Origin: Dipteronia dyeriana
Lineage: Eukaryota; Streptophyta; Magnoliopsida; Sapindales; Sapindaceae
Direction: 5' to 3'
Length of the DNA stretch: 64,000 bases
NCBI GenBank assembly: GCA_032871835.1
Contig: CM065303.1
Location: 21,020,001 to 21,084,000, forward strand
Notes under the pieces: generated by a model
Told to the model about the DNA's origin: nothing
The model's input: the letters and a program-made list of their open reading frames with translations, nothing else
Databases searched by the model: none
Program-made: the position numbers and the translations under genes
Shown here: positions 20,903 through 32,547 of the stretch, in pieces
Layout of the letters: every line of letters starts with the position of its first letter
Position numbering within the stretch: the first letter of the stretch is position 1

Positions 20903-23175
20903 ATGGCAAGTGGAAGTGGAGTAAGAGACATTCAACCAAGACATTCCGTTTCCAGGACCGGTAAGGGTCGTATGTCGGAGCCGGATCCGGTCCAACCGGA
21001 TAATATCGGTTTTGACGACACCGCTTACCATGAGTTCCTGCAACGGCAAGCCTATCTTAAATCCCTAAACTATCCAGCCAATCCAAATCCTCCTTTAATA
21101 ATTTCTGAACCCAATGCCAGCCTAGCCTAGCCCTAGCCCTGGCAATATGACAAGTCAATCAGAAAATATACCCGATTTCGTTGTAGATCCAGATTTTGAA
21201 GAGGCGTTAGAGAATGATAAGAAGCACGCTAAATATAATCTATTCGTTCTCCACATGAAACAAGTTACGAAACCGGACGGAACATGTTGGGTGGTGTGCA
21301 ATTACTACCCTAAAGAATACAAGTGGACTAAATCTGGAGGATACAGCACCTATAAGAAGCATATTACGACCATTCATCCAACAGAACTTGCCAAGGGGAG
21401 TACACAATCTCAAATTTCTAGGTTTTCAACCCCTAACACTCAATTATTTAAATATAATGATCAAGCTAATAGAGAAGAATTAGCTAGGATGACAGTTGTA
21501 GAACATTTACCTTTTAGTTTTGGTGAAAAAGTTGGTTTTATTAAATATTGTCATAAAGCATTAAATCATGCTGCATGTCGTGTCCCTAGAACCACTCTCA
21601 CACGTACAATGTATGTTATTTATAAAATGGAAAAAAGGATTTTGAAAAAATATTATGCAAACTATAAATGTCGTGTTTCCGTATGTACCGACATATGGAC
21701 TGACCATTGACGAATGCATTCATACTTAGGTGTAACTTGTCATTATATGGACAAAGCATGGACAATACAAAAAAGAATTCTTGCATTTAGAGTTTTTGAT
21801 GATGCACATACTGTTGATAATATTTATAAAAATATGAAAATCATTTTTAAAGAGTATAAAATTGAAAGCAAATTTTTTTCAATTGGATTTGATAATGCTT
21901 CTAATAATATGGTAGCTATTTATGCTTTAATTGAATTATGCAAATCTTATTTTAATAGTAAATTTTTTCATCAAATATGTGCTTGCATGTTTTAAATTTA
22001 TGCGTTCAAAAAGGTTTGAAAATTCTTCAAGCTTTTATTAAACCCATTAAGGATCACCTCTCATATTTGTGGAAACATTCTAATGTTAAGAAAGCATGTG
22101 TAAGATTTTGTAAGCAGGCAGGTAGGCATCCCATTAGATTTTCTCGTGATGTTCCAACACGTTGGAACTCTACTTATAAATTGCTTTGTGAAAGTTGTGA
22201 ATATAGGGATTTATTTGTTTCTTTTATACAATATAATGTTAGTCAAATCATTCTTTATGCACACCATTGAGATGTTTGTACAATAATTTATAATTTGTTA
22301 AAAGTTTTTAACAGTGCTACTAACAATTTGTCAGGTATTTATTATCCTACTACTCAATTATTTATTATTGAGGGTTTTAATATTACTGGTACATTTGCTG
22401 ATTGTTCATCTGATATACAATTAGAGGCATGCATTGAAGCTATGAAACAAAAAATGGTTAGACTATTATAGGGAGTTTCTAGGTATTTACCTGCTTGTGT
22501 TGTGTTTTGACCCACGTTGTAAACTAGATGCATTGACAGATTATTTAACTCTTTATTATAATTGTATAGTAATAGAATTAGAAATTAATACTTATTGTGC
22601 TACAATTAGGACATTATTTTATCAGTTATATGATGAATATCGTAGAATTTATAGTCCATCATTGAACATTAGTGTTCTACAAAATGAAAATGTCTCCCAA
22701 ACTCAATCTTCTGGAGTGTGGGGGGTGGGTCTGCACTTTTATCCCAAAAGATCAAAAGATTACGAGGTTCTTCTTCTTCTTCATCAGGTTCGGTCTCTTA
22801 TCATGAGATTGAAACTTATCATAGTACCAATTTTGAGTTCATAGGAGACGGTGATGTGGATCAATTTGATATTCTACGTTGGTGGAGAGAACATCAAAAG
22901 CACTTCCCAATCTTGTCTTTAATAGCCAATTAGATTCTTGCAACACCAGTTTCTACAGTGGCCGTGGAACAAGAGTTTAGTGCGGGTGGAAATATTCTGG
23001 ACGCAAGACGGTCGCTTGACGGTCGCTTTTGAGTCAATAATCAATTCAAGTCCAAGTGTTTGTTGATGATTGGACAATGGCTGGATATAGACAACAAGAA
23101 ATGGAGCCAGAAGTGATTTACGATTTCTTCGATGATGATCACACCACTGGCACCGGAACGGAAGACAGAGATTAG
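20903..23175 (+). pseudogene. hAT transposase with BED-type N-terminus and hATC domain, degenerate
   Basis: The start ATG at 20903 (MASGSG) opens a short Ser/Pro-rich N-terminus. A BED-like zinc-finger stretch lies at about 21280-21380 (CWVVC ... YKKHITTIH). The catalytic core follows: CTDIWTD near 21690 (first Asp), SIGFDNASNN near 21890 (second Asp) and RDVPTRWNSTY near 22150. The C-terminal hATC dimerisation domain is FDILRWWREHQKHFPILS, PVSTVAVEQEFSAGG and LDARRSL (22865-23020), ending with an acidic tail and TAG at 23173-23175. Stops or frameshifts occur near 21127, 21708, 21985, 22268, 22470, 22720 and 22932, and an 11-bp tandem duplication breaks hATC. Confidence 0.87.
23007..23028. 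repeat. 11-bp tandem duplication inside hATC
   Basis: GACGGTCGCTT occurs twice back to back (23007-23017, 23018-23028). It shifts the frame of the dimerisation domain just after LDARRSL. Confidence 0.9.
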
Positions 23176-23584
23176 TTACAGACTTACAGAATTATATATG
23201 TAAAAGACAATAAAATGTAAAAGACTACGTGGTCTTTGATTCCTCTAAACCTCAGGAGGATACGTAGGCAACTTAATTTTGGTACAAATTAAGTGCAAGT
23301 CCAATTTTTTTCTTTTTTAGTTTTATACATTTATTTTAATTTATGTATTTAGTATTTTTTTTTTCAATTTTAATTTCGGCTTACGGCCTTACGCAACAAA
23401 ATTCATTTACAATTTCACATTATTACATGTCTTATGTTTTGGTATATTTTTTTTTGAAATAAGTATAAATGTATAATAAGTAAAAAAAAAAAGAACCGAA
23501 CCAGCTGAACCGGACCAGAACCGGTGAAACCGGAACCACCGGTCTACCGTTTCGGTTTCTATTCTGGCTCATTCCGGAACCGGC

Positions 23585-23602
23585 CAGAACCATGGGCATT
23601 CC
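23585..23602 (+). repeat. hAT right terminus
   Basis: Ends AGAACCATGGGCATTCC before the 8-bp duplication. The reverse complement aligns with the left end over ATG-CCA-GGTTC-G-CGG with a few mismatches. Confidence 0.7.
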
Positions 23603-23679
23603 CCTGTTTGATCACTTGGGGTCTAATATTGAATTTTAATTGACATGTCAGTGTCTTGCCATTTTGATTTAGCATATAA

Positions 23680-24115
23680 GACCATCTCCGATACATGTGT
23701 TAATGTTAATATCAAATTGGACATAAAAAAAATAAAATATTATATTTGACACATTAATTTTGTATTGTGCTCCAATGCACAATTCCTTAATTAAAATTAT
23801 AAAAGTCAACAATTACCATTAATGCATAGAATAGTCGTAGATGAAATAGATTTGGATTGAAATATCATCAATGTACATTAAATTTAAATTATTATAAATA
23901 TTTAAAAATATATGTAATGGTATTTTTATAATTAAAAAGGAGCATTTATTGTTATGTCAAATTTGACATATGCTATAATGTGTGCTAAATTATAGCATAT
24001 GTCAAATTTGATACATCATTTAGCATTGTATTGAAATATGTTTTGGGTACTCTATGCTAAATTATAGCATTGGTACAATAACTTAGCACATCATTGCACA
24101 TCATTGGAGATGTTC
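23680..24115. mobile_element. MITE, 436 bp, TAA target duplication
   Basis: The left terminus is GACCATCTCCGATACATGTG; the right terminus on the reverse strand is GAACATCTCCAATGATGTGC. TAA flanks both sides (23677-23679, 24116-24118), as for Tourist/PIF-Harbinger MITEs. Nothing is coded. Internal AT-rich inverted words (ATGTCAAATTTGACAT, CTAAATTATAGCATATG) at about 23955-24070 would let a transcript fold. Confidence 0.75.
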
Positions 24116-24118
24116 TAA

Positions 24119-25105
24119 CAATGATTTAATTAATTATATATATAAATAATTCTCTAACTATATATATAAGTTTATTTCTTGAGGAGTAAGGTTGTCCATA
24201 TTCTAATATGGCATGTGCATGGGCGAAACCAGATTTCTTTTTTTCAAGATGGATTATTGATAATTTCATATAGATAAAAAATTATACTATATAATAAAAA
24301 AAACATTTTGATGATGAATCTTAATGGCATGATAGAATTTTTATTAATTAAAATATATATAAACCTAGTCAGGGGACATAATGAGCATTACCATCAAATA
24401 CGTATTCTAACCAAGAAAAAACACAAGAAAATAAAAATGAAATACCCACGCAATGTAAATACAATAAGATGTTGCTTAAATTTTGATTTACAAGGCTTCA
24501 AAGAAGCGAAAGTATCTATTACGAAATCTGAATCAAGTGTATCAACAAGTTCTCTTTCAATATAAACACTCATACAATTCTCGAAAAACTCATCATCATC
24601 TTGTTGTGTAGAGACGTTTAGACAAGTTTCATAGTAAAATATAAAGCTTAATTTTACCACAAAAACTTAAAAATAAAAATAAAAATAAACTTACAGTTTT
24701 TTCATACCGACCTCTGTATACCTCCACAAATCCAAGAGCTATAAAAACTCATAAAATTGAAATTCTTGGAGACTTTGAGATTTTGAGATTAATTTATATG
24801 GTAAATCTATTGATTTATGTTATTGTTTAGGGGTTAAAAATTCCAATTTGATTTTTGAGTTAGTAATATGGTTAAAATTTCTTCGTTTGATCTTATGCTT
24901 GGTTATGGAAATACAATGGGCTTTAATGAGTTTGATGTATAATTTTAAATTATTGGATTGTTATAAAGATAAAGAAAAATATTGTAAGTTAAGTCAAAAT
25001 CGAAATTAGAATTAAACTTAAGGGGGGTGGGGTGGGTCGTATTTATAACTATAAAAAAACTTAATGTTTTTTTTTTCAAAAAGCTAGGGTAGAGCCCACC
25101 CTAGC
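24119..25105. other. Non-coding AT-rich region
   Basis: No domain, repeat or RNA gene recognised. Open frames at 24308-24660 on both strands are AT-rich chance frames. Confidence 0.55.
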
Positions 25106-25290
25106 TAGACATGACCACGGTTCGGTTCAAACCGTGGAACCGAACCGTAATCATGTGAAATAAACCGTAACCGTAACCGGAACCGTGGGGGAAGCGGTTC
25201 GGTTCCGGTTCCTTCTCTGAAAAAATGGTCATGGAACCGGGCGTTCGGTTTTGGTTCGGAACTGCCTGTTCCAGCAAATATTTGTTTTTT
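25106..25290 (+). mobile_element. hAT terminal fragment related to the element at 20413
   Basis: Begins TAGACATGACCACGGTTCGG and keeps the same order of subterminal words (GTGGAACCGAACCGTAA, ATGTGAAATAAACCGTA, CCGTAACCG) as 20413-20530. Similarity fades after about 25230. No partner end or transposase is seen, so this is a solo end or a small non-autonomous derivative. Confidence 0.7.
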
Positions 25291-25397
25291 TATATATAGG
25301 AATTGTAGAAACTGGTTAAAATAGAGATGTGAGAATGGTTGTGGTTTAGGTTAGGGTTTGTAATTTGGGAATATCAGTTGAGGAAGATGAAATTTGG

Positions 25398-26107
25398 GTT
25401 ATCGAGACTTTTAGCAAGAGAATCGAGCTTATTTGTTGTTGAGTCGAGCTGTTATTTTTGTGAAAATTAGGTTTTGGTAAGTCAAGCTTATTTTGTAATG
25501 TTTCGAGCTTTTTTTGAATTGAGTCGAGCTTTTTTGAAAGGGATTGAGCTTTTTTGAAAAGGAATCAAGCTTTTTTCAATAGGGTCGAGTTTTTTTTTAT
25601 TTGGATCGAGCCTTTTTGAATGGGATCAAGTTTTTTTGAAAAGGATTCGAGCTTTTTTCAATAGGTTCGAGCTTTTTTTTCATTGGTTCGAGATTTTTCA
25701 TCATGACATCGACCTTTTTTTAAAAAAGATATAGCTTTTCTTACATAGGATCGAGCTTATTTGTTGATAGGATTGAGCTTTTTTCTAAATTTTCATGAAA
25801 TAATTAGGTTTTGGTGGGTTGAGCTTTTTTTTATATACAAGGGTTCGAGCGTTTTCTGAATAGGATCGAGCTTTTTAGAAAGGTATCGAGCTTTTTTTAC
25901 ATTGGATCGAGCTATTTTGTTATGGGATCGAGTTTTTTTTAAAGGGTCGAGCTTTTTTGTCCTTTGATCGAGCTTTTATGTTATGGGATCGAGCATTTTT
26001 GTCATAGGATCGAGCTTTTTTTGAAAAGAGTCGAGCTTTTTTCTCCTGAGATCGAGCCTTTTTGTTTTAGGACCGAGCTGTTTTTACATTGGATCGAGAC
26101 TTTTAAT
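25398..26107. repeat. Array of GATCGAGCTTTTTT-type repeats, left
   Basis: Roughly two dozen degenerate copies of GGATCGAGCTTTTTT with spacers of about 10-20 bp, so the period is irregular at 23-40 bp. All copies are in the same orientation. The array ends about 50 bp before the start of the DUF1985/Ulp1 gene, hence in its promoter, 5' UTR or first intron. Confidence 0.9.
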
Positions 26108-26159
26108 TTTGGTAACGAATTTTTTTCTGTTTAATGATGTTGTATTTCTGTTACATTGC

Positions 26160-29100
26160 AGATGAGAAATAGGTTGAGGGATTCGCTTAAAACTGTAGAA
26201 GGAGACTGGTACGAGGGCAAATTGACTCGACACAACCATTTTGATGCTCTTGGCCATATAGACAACGCGCTGAACTGTGTCCTTACATAATTTGCAGATG
26301 AAGATCGGCGTCGGTTCATGGCGTCATGTTTCGGGTATTTCCTGACGATGCATCGGGAGATGAAGTTTTCGGGTGGTATTATCCATCAGTTGCTTTTGAG
26401 GGAGCTACAATATAACTGCCCAACAGATGAGATGCAGTTCATGTTAGGGAACTAGTCGGTGAGGTTTTTAAAGGTAGAATTTTGCCTGATCACTGGACTA
26501 CGGTTTGGAGTTGTACCAGACACGACCAAGTATGCAGCAGCGGATAATGGCATACATCAGCGGCACTTTCCTGGAGCCGATGAGGTGTCGATGGAGGAGA
26601 TTAGGGGTGTTATCACCGTCACAGAGTTTGGAAAGGCGTACGATGCTGTCAAGCTCTGTCTCATATATATGCTGAATTGGATACTGATAAGGGTGGATGA
26701 GAGATTCAGGATTCCAGTTTGGCAGTTTCGACTGGTTAAGGATCTCGATGCGTTCGACGCGTTCCCGTAGGGTGCCCACGTGTACAGGCATTCTATTTAC
26801 TCATTCAAGCATGCGCTTGACGGGGCGACGAGATGAGTTTGAGCGACGCCAGAAAGAAAAGGGTGTTGACGTACACACGGTGGAGACCTACAACATATAC
26901 GGTCTATCTCATGCCCTATTGGTAAGAACTTCGAATTACAATTTGTACTTTTATTGGTGTTGTCCTAAATGTTATGGTTAGTTATCGGACTTATCTTTGA
27001 TGCAAGTATTTGCTTTCGAGGTGATCCCTGATTTGGCCAAAGAGTTCGGTGCTCAGAGGGTTACAGATCTGACTCCCCGTATTTTGAAGTGGGATTTGAC
27101 TAAACAACTGAGAGGGAAGAAGCTGGCAAAGATTTTCAAAGCCAGGGTATGTATTTAATTTGTTAATGATTTTATTAGTTAGTATTTGTACAATTACGTT
27201 GTTCTAACTAATACTTTAGATAATTATGAGGAAGGAACTGGTACCGACACCAACTGAGAGACAGGCACCGTACTATGCCGGACTGAACGAGGGGGGGAGC
27301 ATGTATGTAGAAGATGACAGGGATGATATGCCGCCTGCGGTCCTTGATCAGACTACCTTTGGTGGGATCAATGGTAAAGAGGGTGGGGTTTTAACAAACA
27401 GAACCTGTGACAGTGAGGGATATGAGACATGACATCTGGACGTAGTCAGGACCCGCCTACCGGAGGGGTAGATCCGGAGAGGCAACCTCAGTCGCATACC
27501 AGCGATAGTAGGATTGGTTCACGTACATCAGTCTGGTCGGACCTCTTTGCTGTCCTATCTGGGTCCACCCAGGCTCAGCGATCCCCCCCACCTCCTAGCA
27601 CATCGATCTCCCAACCTCCCAGCATATCGATTCAGCCACAGCAGTCCCCTCCCCCACCCAGCGCATCTGTGGCATCGGCGCGGTCGCCTTCCCCACCCAG
27701 CATGTCTGTGGTGTCGGTGTGGTACCTTCTCCCACCCAGGATATCTGTGGCATCGGCGCGGTCCCCTTCCTCACCCACCAGTCGACCCAGGCTCAGCGGT
27801 CCCCTCCCTCGAATAGCATGACGACCCAGAGTCTGCGGTCCCCTCCACCGACCATTACATCGAAGCATTTAGTTAAGTGCAGATGGCAGTTAATGAGCCC
27901 TTACACAGATCCATGCCGGCCAAAGGGGTTGAGGACACGGCCCGAGTTCGTGGAACACATTTTTGACCCCCACGGACTAGTGGACCCTGACCAGCTTGCG
28001 GCATACAAAGCCTTCAAAAGATACATCAACGGGGAACTGTGAGTCCAACTTCTTCTAATAAAAATGGTTGTATATTTAATATTTATTCAAATTTACGTAA
28101 AGCTAAGTTAATTCAATCATTAAACAGAGGTGATGTGGACGTGCTGGCACCAGTGGACGCCGGATGGTTCATGCGTATACAGTCCAACTTCATGGACTTG
28201 GAGGACTTACGTGATTTTCATATTAACGTTTGTGTAAGTAATGTTGTATTGTTAACAATTATGGTGGTTTTATTGTTTGTCAGCATATGGACGCATACCT
28301 CCATATTCTTCGCAAGCGTCAGTGAGGATTCCCCAATGTGTACAACCAGAGGATCAACGTATTGGATACACAATTTTATGTAAGTAGTTATAAATTTTTG
28401 GAATCGAATCGCACTTTATGGTTTTATATTATTAATACGATATTATCAATGATTGTATGTACAACCACTTATATTGTACATGTGGGAGAGGATGATGCCT
28501 CGTGATTCGCACGGGGCTGTGACCACGGTAAGGTGGAATGTGTTACAGTTCCGATGGTTGGAAGAGGACCTTCTGATGGTCCGTGGTGCAACCACGAGTG
28601 GAAACTGCCTATAGCACCAGGTTGACCTAGTAAGTGTTAGACGATGGAAATAATTTAAAATATAAAATGTTCGTATATCCTGACTTAACACCGTATGCAT
28701 ACTATTACAGGTCCTGATTCCGTGTAACGTTGGGGGCCAACATTGGCTGGTGGTGATCGTCGACCTTATTCTTAGGAAGATTGATATTTTTGACCCTTGG
28801 AGATAAGAAGTCCTTTATTATATTAGGCACCAGCAGGTCCGACCATTATGGTGGTATTCACCCTTCATGTTGAGTGACGCGGGGTTCCACACTGCACGAT
28901 GAGGTGGTCGTCGGGTGTTCCCTAGGGAAAATAAGCCATTCTCGGTCAGCCTGGTGCCTACTTCTACAGTTCACTAACAAAAAAAATCGTAAGACATTCT
29001 ATTTCATTCACGTTCTTAGATATTCTTTAAGAACGATTTCTAACGGTGTTTTATGTGTCCAATTGCAGAGGTAACTGTGGTCCCCATAATTTGAGACTTA

Positions 29101-29210
29101 TTGAGTACTTACTGGCGGGTTGAATACCTTTTGATTGGTCAGATGACGACATGGGGATCATTTAGGAGAAAATGGTTGTGGAGAATTTTTGTAACTCCAG
29201 GCCCGCCTAG
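26160..29210 (+). pseudogene. DUF1985 / Ulp1-like (C48) cysteine protease gene of a MULE, intron-containing and decayed
   Basis: TTACATTGCAG precedes MRNRLRDSLK at about 26161, so a 3' splice site or the ATG may open this exon. The DUF1985 part (26160-26770) shows FGYFLTMHREMKFSGGIIHQ, LLLREL, VEFCLITGLRFG and AYDAVKLCLIYML. A Pro/Ser-rich repeat region lies at 27540-27800. The Ulp1 catalytic part is at 28700-29210: VGGQHWLVVIVDL (His, then Asp) and RGNCGPHNLRL (Cys). Probable introns are 26922 to about 27006, 27147-27219 and 28989-29068. Stops occur near 26288, 26455, 26769, 28804 and 29123. Such proteins are presumed SUMO-type proteases; their role in transposition is unknown. Confidence 0.85.
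27590..27790 (+). repeat. In-frame minisatellite coding Pro/Ser-rich repeats
   Basis: A roughly 48-bp unit (16 codons) around CACCCAG-ATATCTGTGG-ATCGGCGCGGTC is repeated between about 27655 and 27780, with looser copies before it. In the chosen frame it encodes SPPPPSAS and VASARSPSPPS-like units in the linker between DUF1985 and Ulp1. Similar open frames in the other readings are by-products. Confidence 0.8.
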
Positions 29211-29391
29211 TGATTGGTTGTATATTGCCATTTTTTATGTACAAAGACATGTAATTAATTCATGAATATTAATTCATTCATTATTCATTCATTAATATTA
29301 ATTCATTCATTAATAAGTAATTATTGCAATTCCAAATTATTACAATCTGATACAATTCCAAATGTTTACAATGTGATCAAAACTTTGTCAT
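29211..29391. other. Intergenic gap between convergent MULE genes
   Basis: AT-rich, with ATTCATTCATTAAT words repeated four times near 29262-29315. It probably holds both 3' ends. Confidence 0.6.
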
Positions 29392-32300
29392 TCATTCCCT
29401 ATTAAAGTCAATGCTAGGACACGTCTGTTTGTTGTGTCCAATTGAATGGAAGATGCTACACTCGCGGCGGTATTCATCGGGAACACCTCTGCTTGGACCT
29501 TCATTAATCATAGGTGGATTACAACATCTATTGGAATTATGCCCTGGTTGTCCACATCTTCTACATGATTGTGTAGTTGTCCTCTCCGAAGACGAGACAT
29601 GGCGACCCGCCCTCGGGCATCCTGCTTGTCTCCTGAAGTTTGGATTCAAAATCACCCTCTCAGCAATGTCAGATGGCACAACCCAAGTGGAAGGATGGCC
29701 CACCGGAATAATAGGAATCGAGTACGCGTCAATAATTGTCTGTCTCTTGTAGTAGTCCGAACACAAAGTTGTCAAGTCTAAGTTTCGCTCCCTGTAAAAA
29801 ACATTGAAAACGATCAGCTTCACATTTCAGTAATAATCACCTCACAGTACAACTTAAAAGTAATGTATCATGCCGCCGCAAGAGCCTGAGAATATGGAAA
29901 ATGATCCATTTGGAATTTGTTGCAAGTACAAGTCTTCCGGGCTAAGTCAACAGTCCATTGTTTTCCAGACCGCTTGACCGAGAAAATATTCCAGTCTACT
30001 GGATTTACGGTCAAAAAACTACACTTCTCTACACGTTTTAAGAGCACAAGATATGCTGCGTCGGTCAACTGATGACCCATGGTTTGTACAACTCTATAGC
30101 GATCGTGAAACCACCGTTGCAGCATATTTCTAATGAACTCAGCCAGAGTCAACATAAGCAATTGGCGTGCAAATTTTAGGCATGAGTTTATGCATTATGT
30201 AGCATTTGTTGCCATCAGCCTGTACCTTCTTTTCGGACAGTGTACACGGGACCACTTGTGTTGACCGGCATCAATTACATAATCATATGCATTATGGTGC
30301 AAGTTTCTTAACTCTTCCATATGCCGATTATATTCAAACTTGGTGTATGCGCGGGCAGCTTTATCCATTATTACGGCAACATCCTTCCTATGAAATCGCT
30401 TCTTAATATTTTCAGCAAAGTGCCAGCAACATATGGTATGGGTGGCATAAGGGAACATTTTAGAAATCCCTGCTTCAATGCTTGCATGCCTATCGAAAAT
30501 GAAAACTAGCTCATCAATATGACCTAGGGCACCCTTCAAGCAATCCAAAAACCATTCTCATGAAAGGTTGTTTTCTGAGTCGTTGTACCCAAAACCAATT
30601 GGATACACCTGTTTGTTCCCATCTTGTGCTGTTGCAACAAATATTGTACTCCAGAATCGTCCCTTCAAATGGGTACCATCAACGCGAATGACTGGATGCA
30701 TACACGTCCGGAATCCTCTAAGTGAGGCACCAATCAACATGAAGAAGTACATAAATTTACCATCTTCGTCGCACTGTAAGTCAGTGATTGTGCCGGGATT
30801 TTGTTGTTCCAAAACGTAACCAAATGATGGAAGCAGTTGGAAGGTTTCCTCATGCGTTCCATATGTCAGTGACAACATATAATCGAGGGCGACATATGCC
30901 TTACTGTACATGATTTGGATTCAATACATTGATTTCATGTCGGCGATTATGTCCTTCGGACGCATTAGTCGACCATCTTGTCTTTGAAGTCTAGGTGCAA
31001 TAACTTCTCCAATCATGACTGCACAAGCTTGTCAGTACCGGCGGTGAATTTCCCTCTAACGGACAAGTGTGTTCGTTGACAAAACTTCTTACTTGAAAGT
31101 ATGTGCCTTCATCTCTCCTCATCGCTCTTAACTTCCACATACTATTTCCCATCAAACAAACTAGATGTAATGTTGTCTTATTGGACATTTTCACCTTCCA
31201 CTCGAAGTTCTGCCATATTGCAAAATGGCCTACCAGTCTCTTCAAATCCTTTTTCATTGGAAAAAATTGCCCTTTATATATCATGCTTGTAGGTTCATCT
31301 TTAACCAAGTTAATGCTTCCACCCATACCAAACGAGTATGATTATGCTCCACCGGAAGTAGCCGCCCATGATAATATACCGGGATCTCAATTCGATGATG
31401 TATTTGGTTGTCAAATTGAGATGAATGGTAGGCAGTACAACCACCAATACAATGAGATCTACAATGACATCAACAATGAGCAGAATATAACACTGAATGT
31501 TGGGGTGAATCATGAGGTGGATAATGAGGGCAATTTCAATTCTATAGAAAATGTAGAGGACAATGAGGATGATAAATAACCTGTCCAAACGGAAAGACTT
31601 GTAAGACATGCACACAGATTTAGTTCCAGTGCACCAGATATAGCTGGAACCTCTAAGGTGGCATTATCAGAATCATCTGGAGTTACATTAGCTCGGACCT
31701 TAGAGGTTCCAGCTATATCTGGTGCACTGGAACTAAATCTGTGTGCATGTCTTACAAGTCTTTCCATTTGGACAGGTTATTTATCATCCTCATTGTCCTC
31801 TACATTTTCTATAGAATTGAAATTGCCCTCATTATCCACCTCATGATTCACCCCAACATTCAGTGTTATATTCTGCTCATTGTTGATGTCATTGTAGATC
31901 TCATTGTATTGGTGGTTGTACTGCCTACCATTCATCTCAATTTGACAACCAAATACATCATCGAATTGAGGTCCCGGTATATTATCATGGTCGGCTACTT
32001 CCGGTGGGATAGCACATATGTTTTCCCGACTATCAATCCCACTTCTTTCTGTGAACAACTGGTTGCTTCCGCCTGACGATCAAAATTGTTGGGTGTTATC
32101 ACGATCACGGATATCTTCACCAATGACACCTCCTGCTGGCCTCTTGATTAGACTAACACATACTTGAGGGATCACCCTATCTTCCCCTAGCATAAACTGA
32201 ACATCATCATTGTTTTTTATAAATGTACGACATATAGTCCCAGGAACAATTGATAGAGACTGTAGATCAACACTGTATTTGTTCTCATCAAACTTCACAA

Positions 32301-32478
32301 TGGTTTGCACGATCGACACTAGTTCGTCGTAACTCGAATTCTTTGACACATGTAAACCTTGGTTATCGGAACCTAAATACCTCTGATTTCCGTCGGGTAA
32401 TTGCTCCCATCGATCGTTGTGAGATATGACTATTCTCACCCTATCCATTGTCCTGTCAAAATCATCATCAAAAACCAT
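29392..32478 (-). pseudogene. mudrA-type MULE transposase, degenerate
   Basis: Starts MVFDDDFDRT at 32478 on minus, with an N-terminal domain to 32080. Next is an acidic Asn-rich linker now carrying the inverted duplication. The MuDR DNA-binding domain is at 31326-31040 (LVGHFAIWQNFEWKVK, MWKLRAMRR). The DDE transposase core is at 30911-30195: IRVDGTHLKG (Asp), FIFDRHASI (Asp), THTICCWHF. A SWIM finger lies at 29970-29868, with CTC retained but the expected C-x-H replaced by Y-S-Q, and then a CRRCGQPGHNSNRC zinc knuckle near 29610 with a decayed second one (CSIFHSIGHNKQTC). An in-frame TGA near 30549 interrupts the core. It would cut and move MULE ends. Confidence 0.87.
31349..32007. repeat. 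310-bp inverted duplication inside mudrA, 39-bp spacer
   Basis: Left arm 31349-31658 and right arm 31698-32007 are reverse complements with only a handful of mismatches by eye; the spacer is 31659-31697. The right arm is in the sense frame of mudrA (minus) and the left arm is its reversed copy, so mudrA now runs into antisense of itself. The mirrored open frames at 31310-31615 and 31741-32076 are consequences of the palindrome. Any transcript through it would fold into a long hairpin. Confidence 0.95.
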
Positions 32479-32547
32479 TATTAAGAAATAAATATTTAAT
32501 ATTAAATTTACAATTATAAAGGATTAAAAAATAATCAAAAGTGTAAG

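Larger units (their letters stand above)
20413..23602 (+). mobile_element. hAT DNA transposon, autonomous-type but broken
   Basis: About 3.2 kb with a hAT transposase in the plus direction. The ends carry related inverted termini: the left begins TAGACATGTCCACGGTTC, while the right end on the reverse strand reads GGAATGCCCATGGTTC. An 8-bp target duplication is nearly intact (CCTGATTG at 20405-20412, CCTGTTTG at 23603-23610), the length expected for hAT. Both ends have subterminal clusters of AACCGTAACCGT or GGAACCGG words, typical of transposase binding. The gene has several stops, so the element is dead unless served in trans. Confidence 0.88.

Noticed and set aside
25398..26107. Repeat array as a CRISPR-like locus
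   Set aside because: Units are only about 15 bp, degenerate, with short irregular spacers, in a plant nuclear context with no cas genes.
27429..27868. Several overlapping Pro/Arg-rich or Gly-rich frames as separate genes
   Set aside because: They come from one minisatellite read in different frames and strands; only the frame continuing the DUF1985-Ulp1 gene is kept.
31310..32076. Hydrophobic twin proteins on opposite strands as membrane protein genes
   Set aside because: They are mirror images produced by the inverted duplication and are antisense to the acidic linker of mudrA.
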